Shown: positions 26,036-35,114 of the stretch, piece after piece
How positions within the stretch are numbered: position 1 is the first letter of the stretch
Layout: each line of letters starts with the position of its first letter
Assembly (NCBI GenBank): GCA_016937155.1
Contig: JAFGWM010000030.1
Coordinates: 1-41,608 of the forward strand
Length of the DNA: 41,608 bases
From: Deltaproteobacteria bacterium
GTDB lineage: Bacteria > Myxococcota_A > Polyangia > HGW-17
Direction: 5' to 3'
Notes under the pieces: generated by a model
Told to the model about the DNA's origin: nothing
Seen by the model: the letters and a program-made list of their open reading frames with translations, nothing else
Database searches by the model: none
Position numbers and translations under genes: made by a program

Positions 26036-26656
26036 ATGGATAACAGAGAAAAAATTATTTTAAGTGCCATTGAAGTTTTCGGTGAAAGAGGGCTCTATGG
26101 AGCCAGAATGGAAGAGATCGCCAAACGCTGCAAACTCAATAAGGCAATGCTTTACTATTATTTCAATTCCAAGGATAATCTGTTCATGGAAACACTGGTC
26201 TGGATAGTACAGGGGATATTTGGCGAAATGTACACCCGCGAAATTCATGCATTTGAAAACAGCAGTTATACACCGCTGGAAAAAATAAAGGCGTTCATTT
26301 CAATTCAACTGGATACTTTCAGTTCCAGAATTGAGTATGCAAAGTTGTTTAATTTTGCACTGGGTCATGAGCCCGACAGGGTCAGAGAGGCTGTTATCAC
26401 TGCTCTTGACAGGAGGGGTTTGAGAGGTCCGGAATTGATTTATGAAATTTTTGATGAAGGAGTAAAAGACGGTATTTTTCGAAGTTTTGATTATTCCCAT
26501 GCCCTTATCAACATTATTGGAATGACTCTTATCCATGTTATTGCTGTCCCAATAAGTGAAATTATTATTGGAAAAAAAGTTGCTGATGAGCAGAAATTTA
26601 TTGAAGAGAGAAGAACCAGTATTATTGATTTGGTTTTCAAAGGGATACTAGCGTGA
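26036..26656 (+). CDS. TetR/AcrR family transcriptional regulator
   Basis: A 206-residue regulator. Start at 26036 (MDNREKIILSAIEVFGERG) because AGGA lies six bases upstream and TetR proteins begin at this helix; an earlier ATG at 26009 sits on the operator-like palindrome. The N-terminal helix-turn-helix is clear: GARMEEIAKRCKLNKAMLYYYF, residues about 24-46 taken together with the preceding helix. The C-terminal ligand domain is all-helical and variable, so the effector is unknown. The stop overlaps the start of the SDR gene in GTGA (26653-26656), so the two are translationally coupled and the regulator probably senses a substrate or product of that enzyme. Likely autoregulated through 25993-26008. 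Confidence 0.9.
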   Translation: MDNREKIILSAIEVFGERGLYGARMEEIAKRCKLNKAMLYYYFNSKDNLFMETLVWIVQGIFGEMYTREIHAFENSSYTPLEKIKAFISIQLDTFSSRIEYAKLFNFALGHEPDRVREAVITALDRRGLRGPELIYEIFDEGVKDGIFRSFDYSHALINIIGMTLIHVIAVPISEIIIGKKVADEQKFIEERRTSIIDLVFKGILA

Positions 26657-27408
26657 AAAACGAAGACAACTTTCTTGTAATTGTCACTGGTGCTTCAAGA
26701 GGAATAGGCCACTCCATATTAAAGAATTTATCAGAAATGATTCCATTTTCAAATCCTGTGGGTATTGTTAGAGGAACTGAATTTAGTGCTATACTTGGCG
26801 TTCAGTATGAAATCATGGATCTTCGCTTTCCGGAAAATGCTGAAGAAGTAATGGAACGGATATTTTCTTTTATTTCCCCTGCCATTGAGAAGGCAGTGCT
26901 TATAAACTGCGCTGGAGTTCTTACTCCGCTTACCAGAGTTACAGATACTGCTGTAAATGAATTACAGACCACTTTTAATGTAAATTATCATTCTCCGGTT
27001 GCACTAACAGCAGCTTTTTTAAAAAAGACCAGAACTGAGATTTTTAAAGAAAGAACTGTTATTAATATTACCTCAGGCGCGGCAAGGCATCCATATTCAG
27101 GTTGGAATGCTTACTGCTCAACAAAGAGTGCGCTTGACATGTTCACAAGAGTTGCGGCCATGGAAAATGATGATGGAAAAACTGTGATTACAGCGGTTGC
27201 TCCCGGGATCGTCGAGACTCATATGCAACAACAGATAAGGTCATCGGACAGTGCAGTCTTTCCAGAGAAAGAAAAATTTATAAAACTGCATCATAACAAT
27301 ATGTTGAGACATCCCGATGATGTTTCAACTCAAATCCTCACGCTTTTAAGGGATGATGAATTTCAGACAGGGATGATACTTGATCTTCGGGATCTAATTG
27401 CAAACTGA
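26653..27408 (+). CDS. Short-chain dehydrogenase/reductase (sepiapterin/benzil reductase-like)
   Basis: A 251-residue classical SDR starting with GTG that overlaps the TetR stop codon by four bases. Cofactor loop TGASRGIG (12-19), LINCAG at 84-89 in place of NNAG, catalytic Ser141 (INITSGAA), Tyr154 and Lys158 (AYCSTKSA). The segment after the active site, VAPGIVETHMQQQIR, resembles sepiapterin reductase and the Bacillus YueD benzil reductase, suggesting a carbonyl or diketone reductase that uses NADPH. The physiological substrate is unknown. No other enzymes are in this little operon; the pair looks like a self-contained detoxification or metabolite-sensing unit. Confidence 0.88.
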   Translation: MKNEDNFLVIVTGASRGIGHSILKNLSEMIPFSNPVGIVRGTEFSAILGVQYEIMDLRFPENAEEVMERIFSFISPAIEKAVLINCAGVLTPLTRVTDTAVNELQTTFNVNYHSPVALTAAFLKKTRTEIFKERTVINITSGAARHPYSGWNAYCSTKSALDMFTRVAAMENDDGKTVITAVAPGIVETHMQQQIRSSDSAVFPEKEKFIKLHHNNMLRHPDDVSTQILTLLRDDEFQTGMILDLRDLIAN

Positions 27409-27503
27409 ATAATTAATGGACGTATCCTATTTGAAACAGTGAAACTTTCTGGACTTTTGGGATTTGGTGTCGTATTCTCTCCAGACTGACTTCAGGAGGT
27501 AAT

Positions 27504-28202
27504 ATGAGGTTACCATTTTTTCTACTGGTGATAGTTATATCGTTTGTGAACATAAATAGTGCAACAGCTCAGGATAAAACTCTGGATCCGGGCATGTTGC
27601 CGACTGTTGCAGATACAGTCAACGCCTGGGATATGGCTCCGGCTAACTTCATGGCGGAAGGCCGAACCAACATATATCTGGAGAATGTTAAGAAGCCCAT
27701 GCATGCGTGGTTCCTTGCATTCGTCCCGGGAGCATGGGGTCTGGCTGCAACAATGGCAAATAAATATTTCGAGGATCAGGGTTCTGAGGACAAACTGGAT
27801 TACAGTAAGATTTATTTCGCCGCTATTCCAGCATCCTTAGGCTCCATGTATGCAGAAAGATACTGGGAAGCGCTGGGGTTTACGGTTGGTCAGGCTGTGG
27901 GGACTTATTTCATTTTTAACTATTTCAACCTTCCCAGAGCAGAGCGAAACGATAATATTAATACACTCTATATGGGTATTGGTATTTACGCATTTTTCTG
28001 GGTGGTAGATATGATCTATGCTCCTATTATGTCATGGCAGTATAACAAAAAACTTGCAAAACTTTACCTGACAGAGGCTGCCGTTGATCCTGTTTTTGCT
28101 GTTCCAGCACCGCTGAATCTTCCTGAAGAGGGGAAAGCTCTTATTGGTCCGGGGCTGAATGTCCCCACGCCATTTATGATCGGTACTAATTTCAAGTTTT
28201 AA
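27504..28202 (+). CDS. Exported hydrophobic protein, unrecognised
   Basis: A 232-residue protein I cannot name. Signal peptide about 1-22 (cleavage after SATAQ is plausible). The mature part has several moderately hydrophobic Gly/Ala/aromatic stretches (about 68-90, 101-135, 152-177), suggesting an inner-membrane protein or a small outer-membrane protein; the chain ends in Phe (TNFKF), as many outer-membrane barrels do. The ATG has a strong site, AGGAGG, five bases upstream, so it should be well expressed. It stands 95 bp after the SDR gene and 45 bp before the YchF-like gene. No catalytic motif. Confidence 0.7.
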   Translation: MRLPFFLLVIVISFVNINSATAQDKTLDPGMLPTVADTVNAWDMAPANFMAEGRTNIYLENVKKPMHAWFLAFVPGAWGLAATMANKYFEDQGSEDKLDYSKIYFAAIPASLGSMYAERYWEALGFTVGQAVGTYFIFNYFNLPRAERNDNINTLYMGIGIYAFFWVVDMIYAPIMSWQYNKKLAKLYLTEAAVDPVFAVPAPLNLPEEGKALIGPGLNVPTPFMIGTNFKF

Positions 28203-28247
28203 TGTCTTTTACCATACCTGCCAATCCGCAGGAAAACAGGAAATAAA

Positions 28248-29300
28248 ATGAAAATCGGATTATACGGCTATGAAGGAGCAGGGGCTTCGACACTTTTTAA
28301 TGCTCTCACTGGACAGAATGTGGTCACAGGATTTGGCGGTGACAAGGAAAAGGTTCACATAGGGACAGTAAAAGTTCCAGACTCCAGAATCGACAGACTT
28401 ACGGAATTATATTCTCCAAAGAAAACTGTATTTGCAGAGTTGGTATTCAGTGATTTCCCTTCAAAAAGTAAGGATCAGAAAGGAAAAAGCCTGGGTAATA
28501 TAAGTGAGGCTAAATCAGTTGATATTCTTGCTCTTGTTATAAAAGCCTTCAGCGATAAGTATAGTGAAGAGGAAGTTGATGCAGCAAGTGAACTTGAAAT
28601 GCTTCTTACTGAAATGGCTATTCTGGATCTGGAGCAGATCGAAAGATATATTGAAAAACAGTCGAAGGTGGGAAAAAAGGATCCTCAGATAATTAAAATC
28701 ATGGAGAAAATGGTTCCCCATCTGAGTGAAGGGCTGAGTATTCGTACCATGGAACTATCAGAATCTGAAGTATTGGCCATGAGAGGTTTCAGTTTTCTGT
28801 CCTCCAAAAGAGCACTCGCAGCAATAAATGTGAACGAAGATAAAGTGGCTGAAGGAACTGCTGGTGATATTCTTGAGATAGCAGCTAAACATGGCGTAAT
28901 GCCATTTGTGCTGAGTGCAGGTGTTGAGGAGGAAATTACATCCATGGAAACAGAGGATCAGGAGATGTTCCTGGATGATATGGGACTAACGGAGCCGGTT
29001 TCAGGTAGATTTATAAGGGCAGCATACGAATTGAGTGATCTTATTTCATTTTTTACTGTTGGACCTGATGAAGTCAGATCATGGCCAATTGCGCGAAATA
29101 CCAATGCGAGAAAGGCTGCCGGAGCAATTCACAGTGATCTGGAAAAAGGTTTTATTCGTGCAGAAGTGTTCCATTACGATGATATTATTGCCGTAAACGG
29201 TGTTGAAAGTGAACTGAAGAAGCTTGGAAAGCACAGACTTGAAGGCAAGGATTACATAGTTAAGGATGGGGATATCCTTAATATCAGATTTAACGTCTGA
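28248..29300 (+). CDS. YchF-like protein with degenerate GTPase site and intact TGS domain
   Basis: A 350-residue homologue of the Obg-family ATPase YchF, similar in length to YchF (about 363). The fold is evident from STLFNALTG, VKVPDSRIDRL, SPKKT, AAINVNEDK and the C-terminal DUF933/TGS region (KAAGAIHSDLEKGFIRAEV through ILNIRFNV). The nucleotide site is damaged: the P-loop is GYEGAGAST, with Ala13 (codon GCT, 28284-28286) replacing the essential Lys, and the G3 DxAG motif is replaced by FSDFPS. Strong nucleotide hydrolysis is therefore unlikely, while the RNA- or ribosome-binding TGS domain is kept. AGGA precedes the ATG. alaS follows after 20 bp, probably co-transcribed, linking it to translation. 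A YchF with a normal P-loop may be elsewhere in the genome. Confidence 0.85.
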   Translation: MKIGLYGYEGAGASTLFNALTGQNVVTGFGGDKEKVHIGTVKVPDSRIDRLTELYSPKKTVFAELVFSDFPSKSKDQKGKSLGNISEAKSVDILALVIKAFSDKYSEEEVDAASELEMLLTEMAILDLEQIERYIEKQSKVGKKDPQIIKIMEKMVPHLSEGLSIRTMELSESEVLAMRGFSFLSSKRALAAINVNEDKVAEGTAGDILEIAAKHGVMPFVLSAGVEEEITSMETEDQEMFLDDMGLTEPVSGRFIRAAYELSDLISFFTVGPDEVRSWPIARNTNARKAAGAIHSDLEKGFIRAEVFHYDDIIAVNGVESELKKLGKHRLEGKDYIVKDGDILNIRFNV

Positions 29301-29320
29301 TCTTCCATTTAGGAGTTTTC

Positions 29321-31975
29321 ATGACATCAACTGAAATTAGAAATGCATTTTTGGAATTTTTTAAAAATAAGGGGCATACAATTGTTGAAAGTGCTCCCTG
29401 TGTACCGGGTGATGATCCCACAATATTATTTACCAATGCGGGAATGAATCAGTTCAAGGATGTTTTTCTCGGAACCGGGTCAAGGAATTATTCCCGGGCT
29501 TGTGATACTCAGAAATGTATACGTGTTAGTGGCAAACACAATGATCTCGAAGAAGTGGGCCATGATACATATCACCATACTTTTTTTGAAATGCTCGGTA
29601 ACTGGTCTTTTGGTGACTACTTTAAAAAAGAAGCAGTGAGCTGGGCATGGGAATTTCTTACCAAAGTACTCAAACTGGATGAAAGCAAGCTTTATGTAAC
29701 CGTATTTGAAGGTGATTCAAGATTTGATGTCGGTCCGGACGATGAAACAGCTGAACTCTGGAGAGAGAATACCAGTGTTAAAAATGATCACATTCTCTTT
29801 TTCGGTTCGAAGGACAATTTCTGGGAAATGGGAGATACAGGTCCCTGTGGTCCATGCACAGAAATTCATGTGGATAGAGGTCCTGAAAGTTGTGACAGAA
29901 AAGGAATTGAAGGACATGTTTGTGGCGTGAATGGTGATTGTGCAAGATTTATCGAAATATGGAATCTTGTATTTATTCAATACAACCGAATTAATGGTGG
30001 GAAACTTGAAACTCTTCCCCGGAGACATGTTGATACAGGAATGGGTTTTGAAAGACTTGTCTCCGTAATAAATGGTAAACTTTCTAACTATGATACTGAT
30101 TTATTTGCTCCACTTTTTGATGTTCTGACTGAAAAGTGTGGCATTAAATATGGATATGATAAAGAAAAAGACATAGCTTTTCGAGTGATTGCAGATCATT
30201 CCCGCGCACTTGCAATAGCTATTTCCGATGGTGTAATGCCTGGCAACACTGGACGAGGCTATGTATTGAGACGTCTGGTTAGAAGAGCTTTAAGGTATTC
30301 AAGACAGAACCTTGGAATAAATGAACCCCTGCTTTATGATATGGCTGAAAAAACTGCATTGATTTATCGTGAGGTATTTCCTGAAATTACTTCAAGACTT
30401 CAGCATCTTCATCAGGTTCTTGATGCAGAGGAAAATGCATTCATCCGAACTGTTGATCGGGGAATTGAAAAATTCAATTATCTTACTAATGAAAAAAAAT
30501 CCGGTGATGTAATCTCCGGTGTCGATGCCTTTGATCTCTATTCTACATATGGTTTTCCTGAGGATTTAATCAGCCTGATGGCCAGAGAAAGAGGTCTGGT
30601 TATAGATTTAGAATCATGGAACAATGCACGCACTGAGCATGAGCAGGCAAGTGCTGGAGCAAAAAAAGAGTTCAGTTCATTCAATGTGGATGAAATAAGT
30701 GATCTTCCTCCAAGCATATTTACGGGATATCCTCATGTGGATAAATTGAATCGGGATTCCGGAACTGTCACATTTGCAAAACCCCTGCGGCTAATAAAGG
30801 ATAACACCATTTTAATTCTTGATACCACGGTATTTTATGCTGAAAGTGGTGGCCAGACAGGTGATAGTGGCGAAGTTATTGGAGACGGTTTCCGGTTCAG
30901 GGTTGATTATACAAGAAAATTTGGTGACTATATTTTACATGAAGGTGAACTGCTTGAATATAACGGTGAGCTATCACAAAGAGTTTCAGTACAGGTTGAT
31001 GAGAAAAAAAGATTATCCATAATGGCCAATCATACTTCAACACATCTGCTTCATAAAGCTCTACAAATGGTACTTGGAGAGCACGCAACACAGCAGGGTT
31101 CTTTTGTGGATGAAAATAGACTGAGATTTGATTTTACCCACCACCAGAAGGTTACCCTGGATGAAATCAGGCGTATTGAGGAAATAGTTAATGAGTTTAT
31201 AACAGCAAATGTACCGGTTACCAGTGTGATAATGGATATAACGTCCGCCAGGGAAAGTGGGGCTATGGCAATTTTTGGTGAAAAATATGGTGAGCGTGTC
31301 AGGGTTGTCAGTGCTGGTGATTTTTCTCGGGAGCTTTGTGGCGGAACTCACGTGTTTGCTACAGGTGACATTGGTATGTTTTTAATTGAAGAGGAAACTT
31401 CTTTGGCCGCTGGGGTCAGGCGTATTCAGGCTGTTACAGGGAATGAAGTTCTGGCCAGATTTCAACATCAGAGAGAAGAAATCAGCGAAATTTCCAGGAT
31501 GCTGAAAAGTCCGGTCTCTGAAATAAAAGAACGAATTTTAAAACTGCAGGATACAGTTAAAGAGTTACGGGATAAAGAAGAACAATATAAGAGAGCTAGT
31601 ATTACCGGGAGTATCCAGAATATTATAAATGATTCAGAAAAAATCGGAGACGTTTATGTCATTTCGGTTCATCTGGAAAGCACTGACAGAAAGTCAGCAG
31701 CTGAAATTACTGATCTGCTTAGAAGTCGTGGGGAATCAATATGTGGAACAGTGGTCGCTACAAGTGAAGATGATGGTATGGCAATAATTAATTTCGCATC
31801 AAAAAATCTTACACCTGCTGTGCACTGCGGTAATATTCTGAGGAATACATCATCTATTGTAAATGGCAGGGGTGGTGGGCGTCCTGATTTCGCACAGGGT
31901 GGTGGAACTAACACTGAAACCATTCAAGCTTTTCTGGAAAAAAGTCGTGAGTTGTTTATTGAATCACTCAAGTGA
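29321..31975 (+). CDS. alaS: Alanyl-tRNA synthetase
   Basis: Charges tRNA-Ala with alanine in the cytoplasm. 884 residues against 876 in E. coli. The class II core begins at IRNAFLEFFKNKGH with TNAGMNQFKDVFLG and VGHDTYHHTFFEMLGNWSFG, then the GMGFERL segment (motif 3 region). The editing domain has the zinc ligands His571 and His575 (HTSTH) and Cys673 and His677 (CGGTH), matching E. coli spacing, so Ser and Gly mischarging should be proofread. The C-terminal DHHA1 domain with GRGGGRPDFAQGGG is complete. TAGGAG lies six bases before the ATG. It follows the YchF-like gene by 20 bp and probably shares its transcript. No oddities seen. Confidence 0.98.
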   Translation: MTSTEIRNAFLEFFKNKGHTIVESAPCVPGDDPTILFTNAGMNQFKDVFLGTGSRNYSRACDTQKCIRVSGKHNDLEEVGHDTYHHTFFEMLGNWSFGDYFKKEAVSWAWEFLTKVLKLDESKLYVTVFEGDSRFDVGPDDETAELWRENTSVKNDHILFFGSKDNFWEMGDTGPCGPCTEIHVDRGPESCDRKGIEGHVCGVNGDCARFIEIWNLVFIQYNRINGGKLETLPRRHVDTGMGFERLVSVINGKLSNYDTDLFAPLFDVLTEKCGIKYGYDKEKDIAFRVIADHSRALAIAISDGVMPGNTGRGYVLRRLVRRALRYSRQNLGINEPLLYDMAEKTALIYREVFPEITSRLQHLHQVLDAEENAFIRTVDRGIEKFNYLTNEKKSGDVISGVDAFDLYSTYGFPEDLISLMARERGLVIDLESWNNARTEHEQASAGAKKEFSSFNVDEISDLPPSIFTGYPHVDKLNRDSGTVTFAKPLRLIKDNTILILDTTVFYAESGGQTGDSGEVIGDGFRFRVDYTRKFGDYILHEGELLEYNGELSQRVSVQVDEKKRLSIMANHTSTHLLHKALQMVLGEHATQQGSFVDENRLRFDFTHHQKVTLDEIRRIEEIVNEFITANVPVTSVIMDITSARESGAMAIFGEKYGERVRVVSAGDFSRELCGGTHVFATGDIGMFLIEEETSLAAGVRRIQAVTGNEVLARFQHQREEISEISRMLKSPVSEIKERILKLQDTVKELRDKEEQYKRASITGSIQNIINDSEKIGDVYVISVHLESTDRKSAAEITDLLRSRGESICGTVVATSEDDGMAIINFASKNLTPAVHCGNILRNTSSIVNGRGGGRPDFAQGGGTNTETIQAFLEKSRELFIESLK

Positions 31976-32034
31976 AAATAATTTAACTTGAAAAACACCT
32001 TCAAAAATGCAGTATCAATAGAGAATCCTGAAAA

Positions 32035-32040
32035 TATAAT
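32035..32040 (+). promoter_or_regulatory. Candidate -10 of the HtrA operon
   Basis: Perfect TATAAT 48 bp before the ATG of the small membrane protein. The best -35 at 17 bp (GTATCA, 32012-32017) is poor. Confidence 0.3.
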
Positions 32041-32087
32041 TTATTTGGGCTATGGGTTTTAATTTTTTGATAATTTGAGTTTCCGGT

Positions 32088-32387
32088 ATGTTTTCTCTGA
32101 TAAAATGGTTTTTGCTTTTAGTTTTTTTAATTGTAAGTTTTACTGTTCCAATGGGGAACAGAACACTTTTCGGTCATTTTAGTGCCATTTGGAAAAGTGA
32201 AGAGGGTAAAGATCTCAGGGATGGTCTGTGTGAGACTTATGATGATGTCAAGGGTAAAGCCAAAGAGAAATTGGGCAATAACATGCAATGTCCCGGAATT
32301 AAACCCGAAATGAGAAAATCAGATAGAGTGAGCAGGAAAAAGAATAAAAAATCAAAAGTAAGCAAAAAAGGTATGAGGGTTGATTAA
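32088..32387 (+). CDS. Small membrane-anchored basic protein, coupled to HtrA
   Basis: A 99-residue protein without a recognised family. One hydrophobic helix at the N-terminus (about 4-22) is followed by a soluble part with two Cys (48, 68) and a strongly basic tail (RKKNKKSKVSKKG). No signal cleavage site is obvious, so it is probably an anchored protein; the basic end of the chain could contact membrane, nucleic acid or acidic partners. Its TAA (32385-32387) shares an A with the ATG of the HtrA gene, so it is translated in a fixed ratio with that protease and may be its partner or substrate. A ribosome site is not clear before its ATG, which lowers confidence in the exact start. Confidence 0.6.
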   Translation: MFSLIKWFLLLVFLIVSFTVPMGNRTLFGHFSAIWKSEEGKDLRDGLCETYDDVKGKAKEKLGNNMQCPGIKPEMRKSDRVSRKKNKKSKVSKKGMRVD

Positions 32388-33814
32388 TGAAAAAAATTGT
32401 TCTTCTGGCTATACTGATTTCTTTTATCAGTGCAGTTTCAGGAAGTTTATTTACAGCTTTTATTTTTAAAAATATTGAGAATTCATCGTCCGATAAGGGT
32501 AGACATAAAGAGACTCAAGTCAAAGAACCATCAATACATAAAGAAAATCCAAAGATATCTTCAGCTAAGGTGAATATGGATTTTTCCCATCTGGTTGAAA
32601 AATACAAAAACCTTGTTGTTCATATTTCCACATCTTCAGGGAAAGGAAATCCATATCTGCTAAGAAGATATCATGGTTATGGGCCTCAGAACGAGGGAAG
32701 TCTAGGGACCGGAATAATTATCAGTTCCGATGGTCTGATAGTGACTAATTACCATGTCATTAAGGGCGCGAGTAGAATCATGGTGAAACTGGCTGATGGT
32801 AAAACCAAACCTGCTTTTCTTAAAGGAAGGGATGCTAAAACTGATGTGGCTCTGATAAAAATTAAGGCTGACAATCTTCAGGTAGCACCTCTTGGGGACA
32901 GCAGTACAGAACCCATCGGCGCCTGGGTGGTTGCAATAGGAAATCCATTTGGACTTAGCCATACTGTTACTGCTGGAATTATTTCAGGTAAAAACAGAAA
33001 AGATCTTAATATTGGAAAATCAGGATACTGGAATCTTATTCAAACAGATGCTGCAATCAATCCTGGTAACAGTGGTGGCCCATTAATAAATATGAGAGGA
33101 CAGGTTATTGGCATTAACACTCTTGTTGATACCAGAGGTCCTGGAATTGGATATGCAATCCCGATAAATATGGTTAAAAAGGTTATTCCCCATTTGGCCA
33201 AATGGGGACAGGTTGCCAGAAGTTTTCTCGGTGTTACTGTTGCGGCGGTTGATCAGTCAATTGCAAACAGATATCAATTGCCCGGAGGAAAGGGCGCAAT
33301 AGTTGTAAGTCTTACATCAAGAGGTCCTGCTGCCAGAGCGGGGCTGCTAAAAGGTGATATAATCGTTGAATTCAATGGTAAACCAATAGTTGATGATGAG
33401 GATATCAGTTGGGAAGCCTCTATTGCGGGAATTGGTCAAAAAATTACGATGAAGGTGTACCGAGATCATAAATATAAATTATTTGAAGTAACCATGGGTT
33501 CTCATCCCGATAATCCTGCATCTTCTATGAAAAAGTTGTCGGATCAGGAAAAAAAGCCATTTGGAATTCATGTAACTGACTCTAAAGGAGTGGGATTAAG
33601 TACCACGGTGGTTGTCAGCAAAGTTGAACCCGGGAGTATTGGGGCAAAATACGGGATAAAAGAGGGGGATCACATTCTTAATATTGGAAAAAATCAGGTT
33701 AGAAATACAAGAGAATATTTTGAGGAACTTTCGAAGTTGAGCTATGGTCAGAATGTGATGGTGCTTATTGACAGTGCAAAAAGTACAAGTTGGCTAATTA
33801 TGCCATATAAATAG
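32387..33814 (+). CDS. HtrA/Deg-type serine protease with two PDZ domains
   Basis: Periplasmic quality-control protease anchored by an N-terminal hydrophobic segment (about 4-27), so DegS-like in anchoring but DegP-like in having two PDZ domains. 475 residues. Catalytic triad: His123 (VTNYHVI), Asp153 (KTDVALIKI), Ser229 (GNSGGPLIN). PDZ1 about 281-370, starting SFLGVTV, with RGPAARAGLLKGDIIVEFNGK. PDZ2 about 390-470, with EPGSIGAKYGIKEGDHI. A Lys- and Glu-rich linker joins anchor and protease. The start codon overlaps the stop of the small membrane-protein gene by one base. Twelve bases after its stop the next exported protein begins, so three genes form a probable envelope-stress operon. 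Confidence 0.94.
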   Translation: MKKIVLLAILISFISAVSGSLFTAFIFKNIENSSSDKGRHKETQVKEPSIHKENPKISSAKVNMDFSHLVEKYKNLVVHISTSSGKGNPYLLRRYHGYGPQNEGSLGTGIIISSDGLIVTNYHVIKGASRIMVKLADGKTKPAFLKGRDAKTDVALIKIKADNLQVAPLGDSSTEPIGAWVVAIGNPFGLSHTVTAGIISGKNRKDLNIGKSGYWNLIQTDAAINPGNSGGPLINMRGQVIGINTLVDTRGPGIGYAIPINMVKKVIPHLAKWGQVARSFLGVTVAAVDQSIANRYQLPGGKGAIVVSLTSRGPAARAGLLKGDIIVEFNGKPIVDDEDISWEASIAGIGQKITMKVYRDHKYKLFEVTMGSHPDNPASSMKKLSDQEKKPFGIHVTDSKGVGLSTTVVVSKVEPGSIGAKYGIKEGDHILNIGKNQVRNTREYFEELSKLSYGQNVMVLIDSAKSTSWLIMPYK

Positions 33815-33826
33815 AAACGGCAAATC

Positions 33827-34615
33827 ATGTTATATTCCGTTACAAAGTTGATTTTACTTCTTTCCTTTCATACAGGTGCTTTGTCTGACGGAAGCAGTTT
33901 CATCTATGAGAATAAAAACTTAAAAATTACTGACGGTAAAAACAAAATCAGAGCCAGTGTGCCGGTTTCATTTATTCCTTTATGTATGGTTTCCTGTGGT
34001 ACTAAAATTTTCATTTCGGATTCTTCATCCGGTGGCTATCTCTATGATATGAAATTGAAAAATAGAAAGTTCAAACTGAAATTCACAGCAAATTATTGTG
34101 ATTGCCACAAAAATAAAGTCATTTATGGGGGGAAAAATATAAGTGTTATGGTTCTGGATACTGATACCGGGAAGTCCTCCAAATTGTGGGAGCATTCCAG
34201 CTGGGTCAGTGGTGTAGGATATTTGGGGAGCAACCCAGTGAGCTGTTCATGGGATCACTCCTGTGTAACGCTGAGCTCCGGTAATATCAAACGGAAAAAA
34301 TTTCGTTATGCTGTGAACACAATGGCTGTAGGCCATTACGGGCTGATAGTTAATACTGATAATGGAAGATTACATTTGTTTTCAGATGAACTGAAAAGGA
34401 TAACTTTCAAATCTGTGAAAACAGTATTCAGTAAAATCACATCCCACTCAAAAAACGGAAATTTTGGTGCTCTTGATTCAACGGGTAAAGTTTACCTGTA
34501 TAAAATTTCTGCAAAAAACACTATTGAGAAAACAGGTGTATATCAGGATAAAAGTAAAAAAGTAAATGATATACAGTTGAATGACGGGAAAATAAAGTAT
34601 ATTTTCATGCAGTAA
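33827..34615 (+). CDS. Exported beta-propeller-like protein
   Basis: A 262-residue protein with a signal peptide (about 1-20) and a beta-rich mature part. Repeated WD40/quinoprotein-like strands can be picked out: DSSSGGYLYDMKLKN, VMVLDTDTGKSSKLW, NTDNGRLHLFSDEL and ALDSTGKVYLYKI, at intervals of about 55-60 residues. This suggests a five- or six-bladed small propeller or a fragment of one. Four Cys sit at about 54, 58, 89 and 91. Twelve bases after the HtrA stop, so it probably belongs to that operon; propellers of this type in the envelope often scaffold protein complexes (compare BamB), which is inference only. The downstream gene is convergent. Confidence 0.65.
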   Translation: MLYSVTKLILLLSFHTGALSDGSSFIYENKNLKITDGKNKIRASVPVSFIPLCMVSCGTKIFISDSSSGGYLYDMKLKNRKFKLKFTANYCDCHKNKVIYGGKNISVMVLDTDTGKSSKLWEHSSWVSGVGYLGSNPVSCSWDHSCVTLSSGNIKRKKFRYAVNTMAVGHYGLIVNTDNGRLHLFSDELKRITFKSVKTVFSKITSHSKNGNFGALDSTGKVYLYKISAKNTIEKTGVYQDKSKKVNDIQLNDGKIKYIFMQ

Positions 34616-34667
34616 TCCCGCAGCATGGAAAGTTATCTACAATAAACATGCACCATCTCCATGGTAA

Positions 34668-35114
34668 TTAATAATCATCATCTTCCTGAATTATCTGTGC
34701 TCTTTCATCGTTTGCGAGATTTATAATATTGAAGTAATTAAGATCTCCGTAATACACCAGATAATCCACAGCTCTTTTGACTGTTTCAGGTGAAAATCCT
34801 GAGGACGGAATGGAAATCATCAGATATGGAGCCAGATTTTCATCAATACTGAAAAATGTCCACTGCATTTCCCTGTTTGCGTGAAGAAGATATTCGTAAA
34901 GTCTCAGGGCACATTTAGGATTTCGTGGAGATAACCCATAATTTTTAATAGACAGATATATGTTTTCGTCTTCCCAACTTACCGTAATTCTGTATGAATT
35001 GGCATCGCCCTCAATATCAACATTCCAGATGTTTTCTCCCCTGACTGAAAGGGACGTATTATAGTGAGATTTTAAAAACTCATCAAAATCTTCTTTTGTT
35101 TCAAAATTATCCAT
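34668..35114 (-). CDS. YbjN-like / secretion-chaperone-fold protein
   Basis: A 148-residue acidic cytosolic protein. The alternation of helix and strand (ETKEDFDEFLKSHY, then NSYRITVSWEDENIYLSIKNYG, then LRLYEYLLHANREM, then YLMISIPSSGFSPETVKRAVDYLVYY) matches YbjN and the class I type III secretion-chaperone fold, a small alpha/beta sandwich that binds partner proteins. It has no enzymatic motif. The ATG overlaps the stop of the agmatinase-family gene by one base (35114), so it is translationally coupled to it. It is the last gene of the kinase, EF-G, ureohydrolase operon and faces the beta-propeller gene across 52 bp. Family assignment is by pattern, not search. Confidence 0.6.
   Translation of the reverse strand: MDNFETKEDFDEFLKSHYNTSLSVRGENIWNVDIEGDANSYRITVSWEDENIYLSIKNYGLSPRNPKCALRLYEYLLHANREMQWTFFSIDENLAPYLMISIPSSGFSPETVKRAVDYLVYYGDLNYFNIINLANDERAQIIQEDDDY

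Noticed and set aside
34651-34666. ACCAT-CTCC-ATGGT hairpin between the two convergent genes as a terminator.
   Set aside because: The stem has only five pairs and no T-run follows on either strand.
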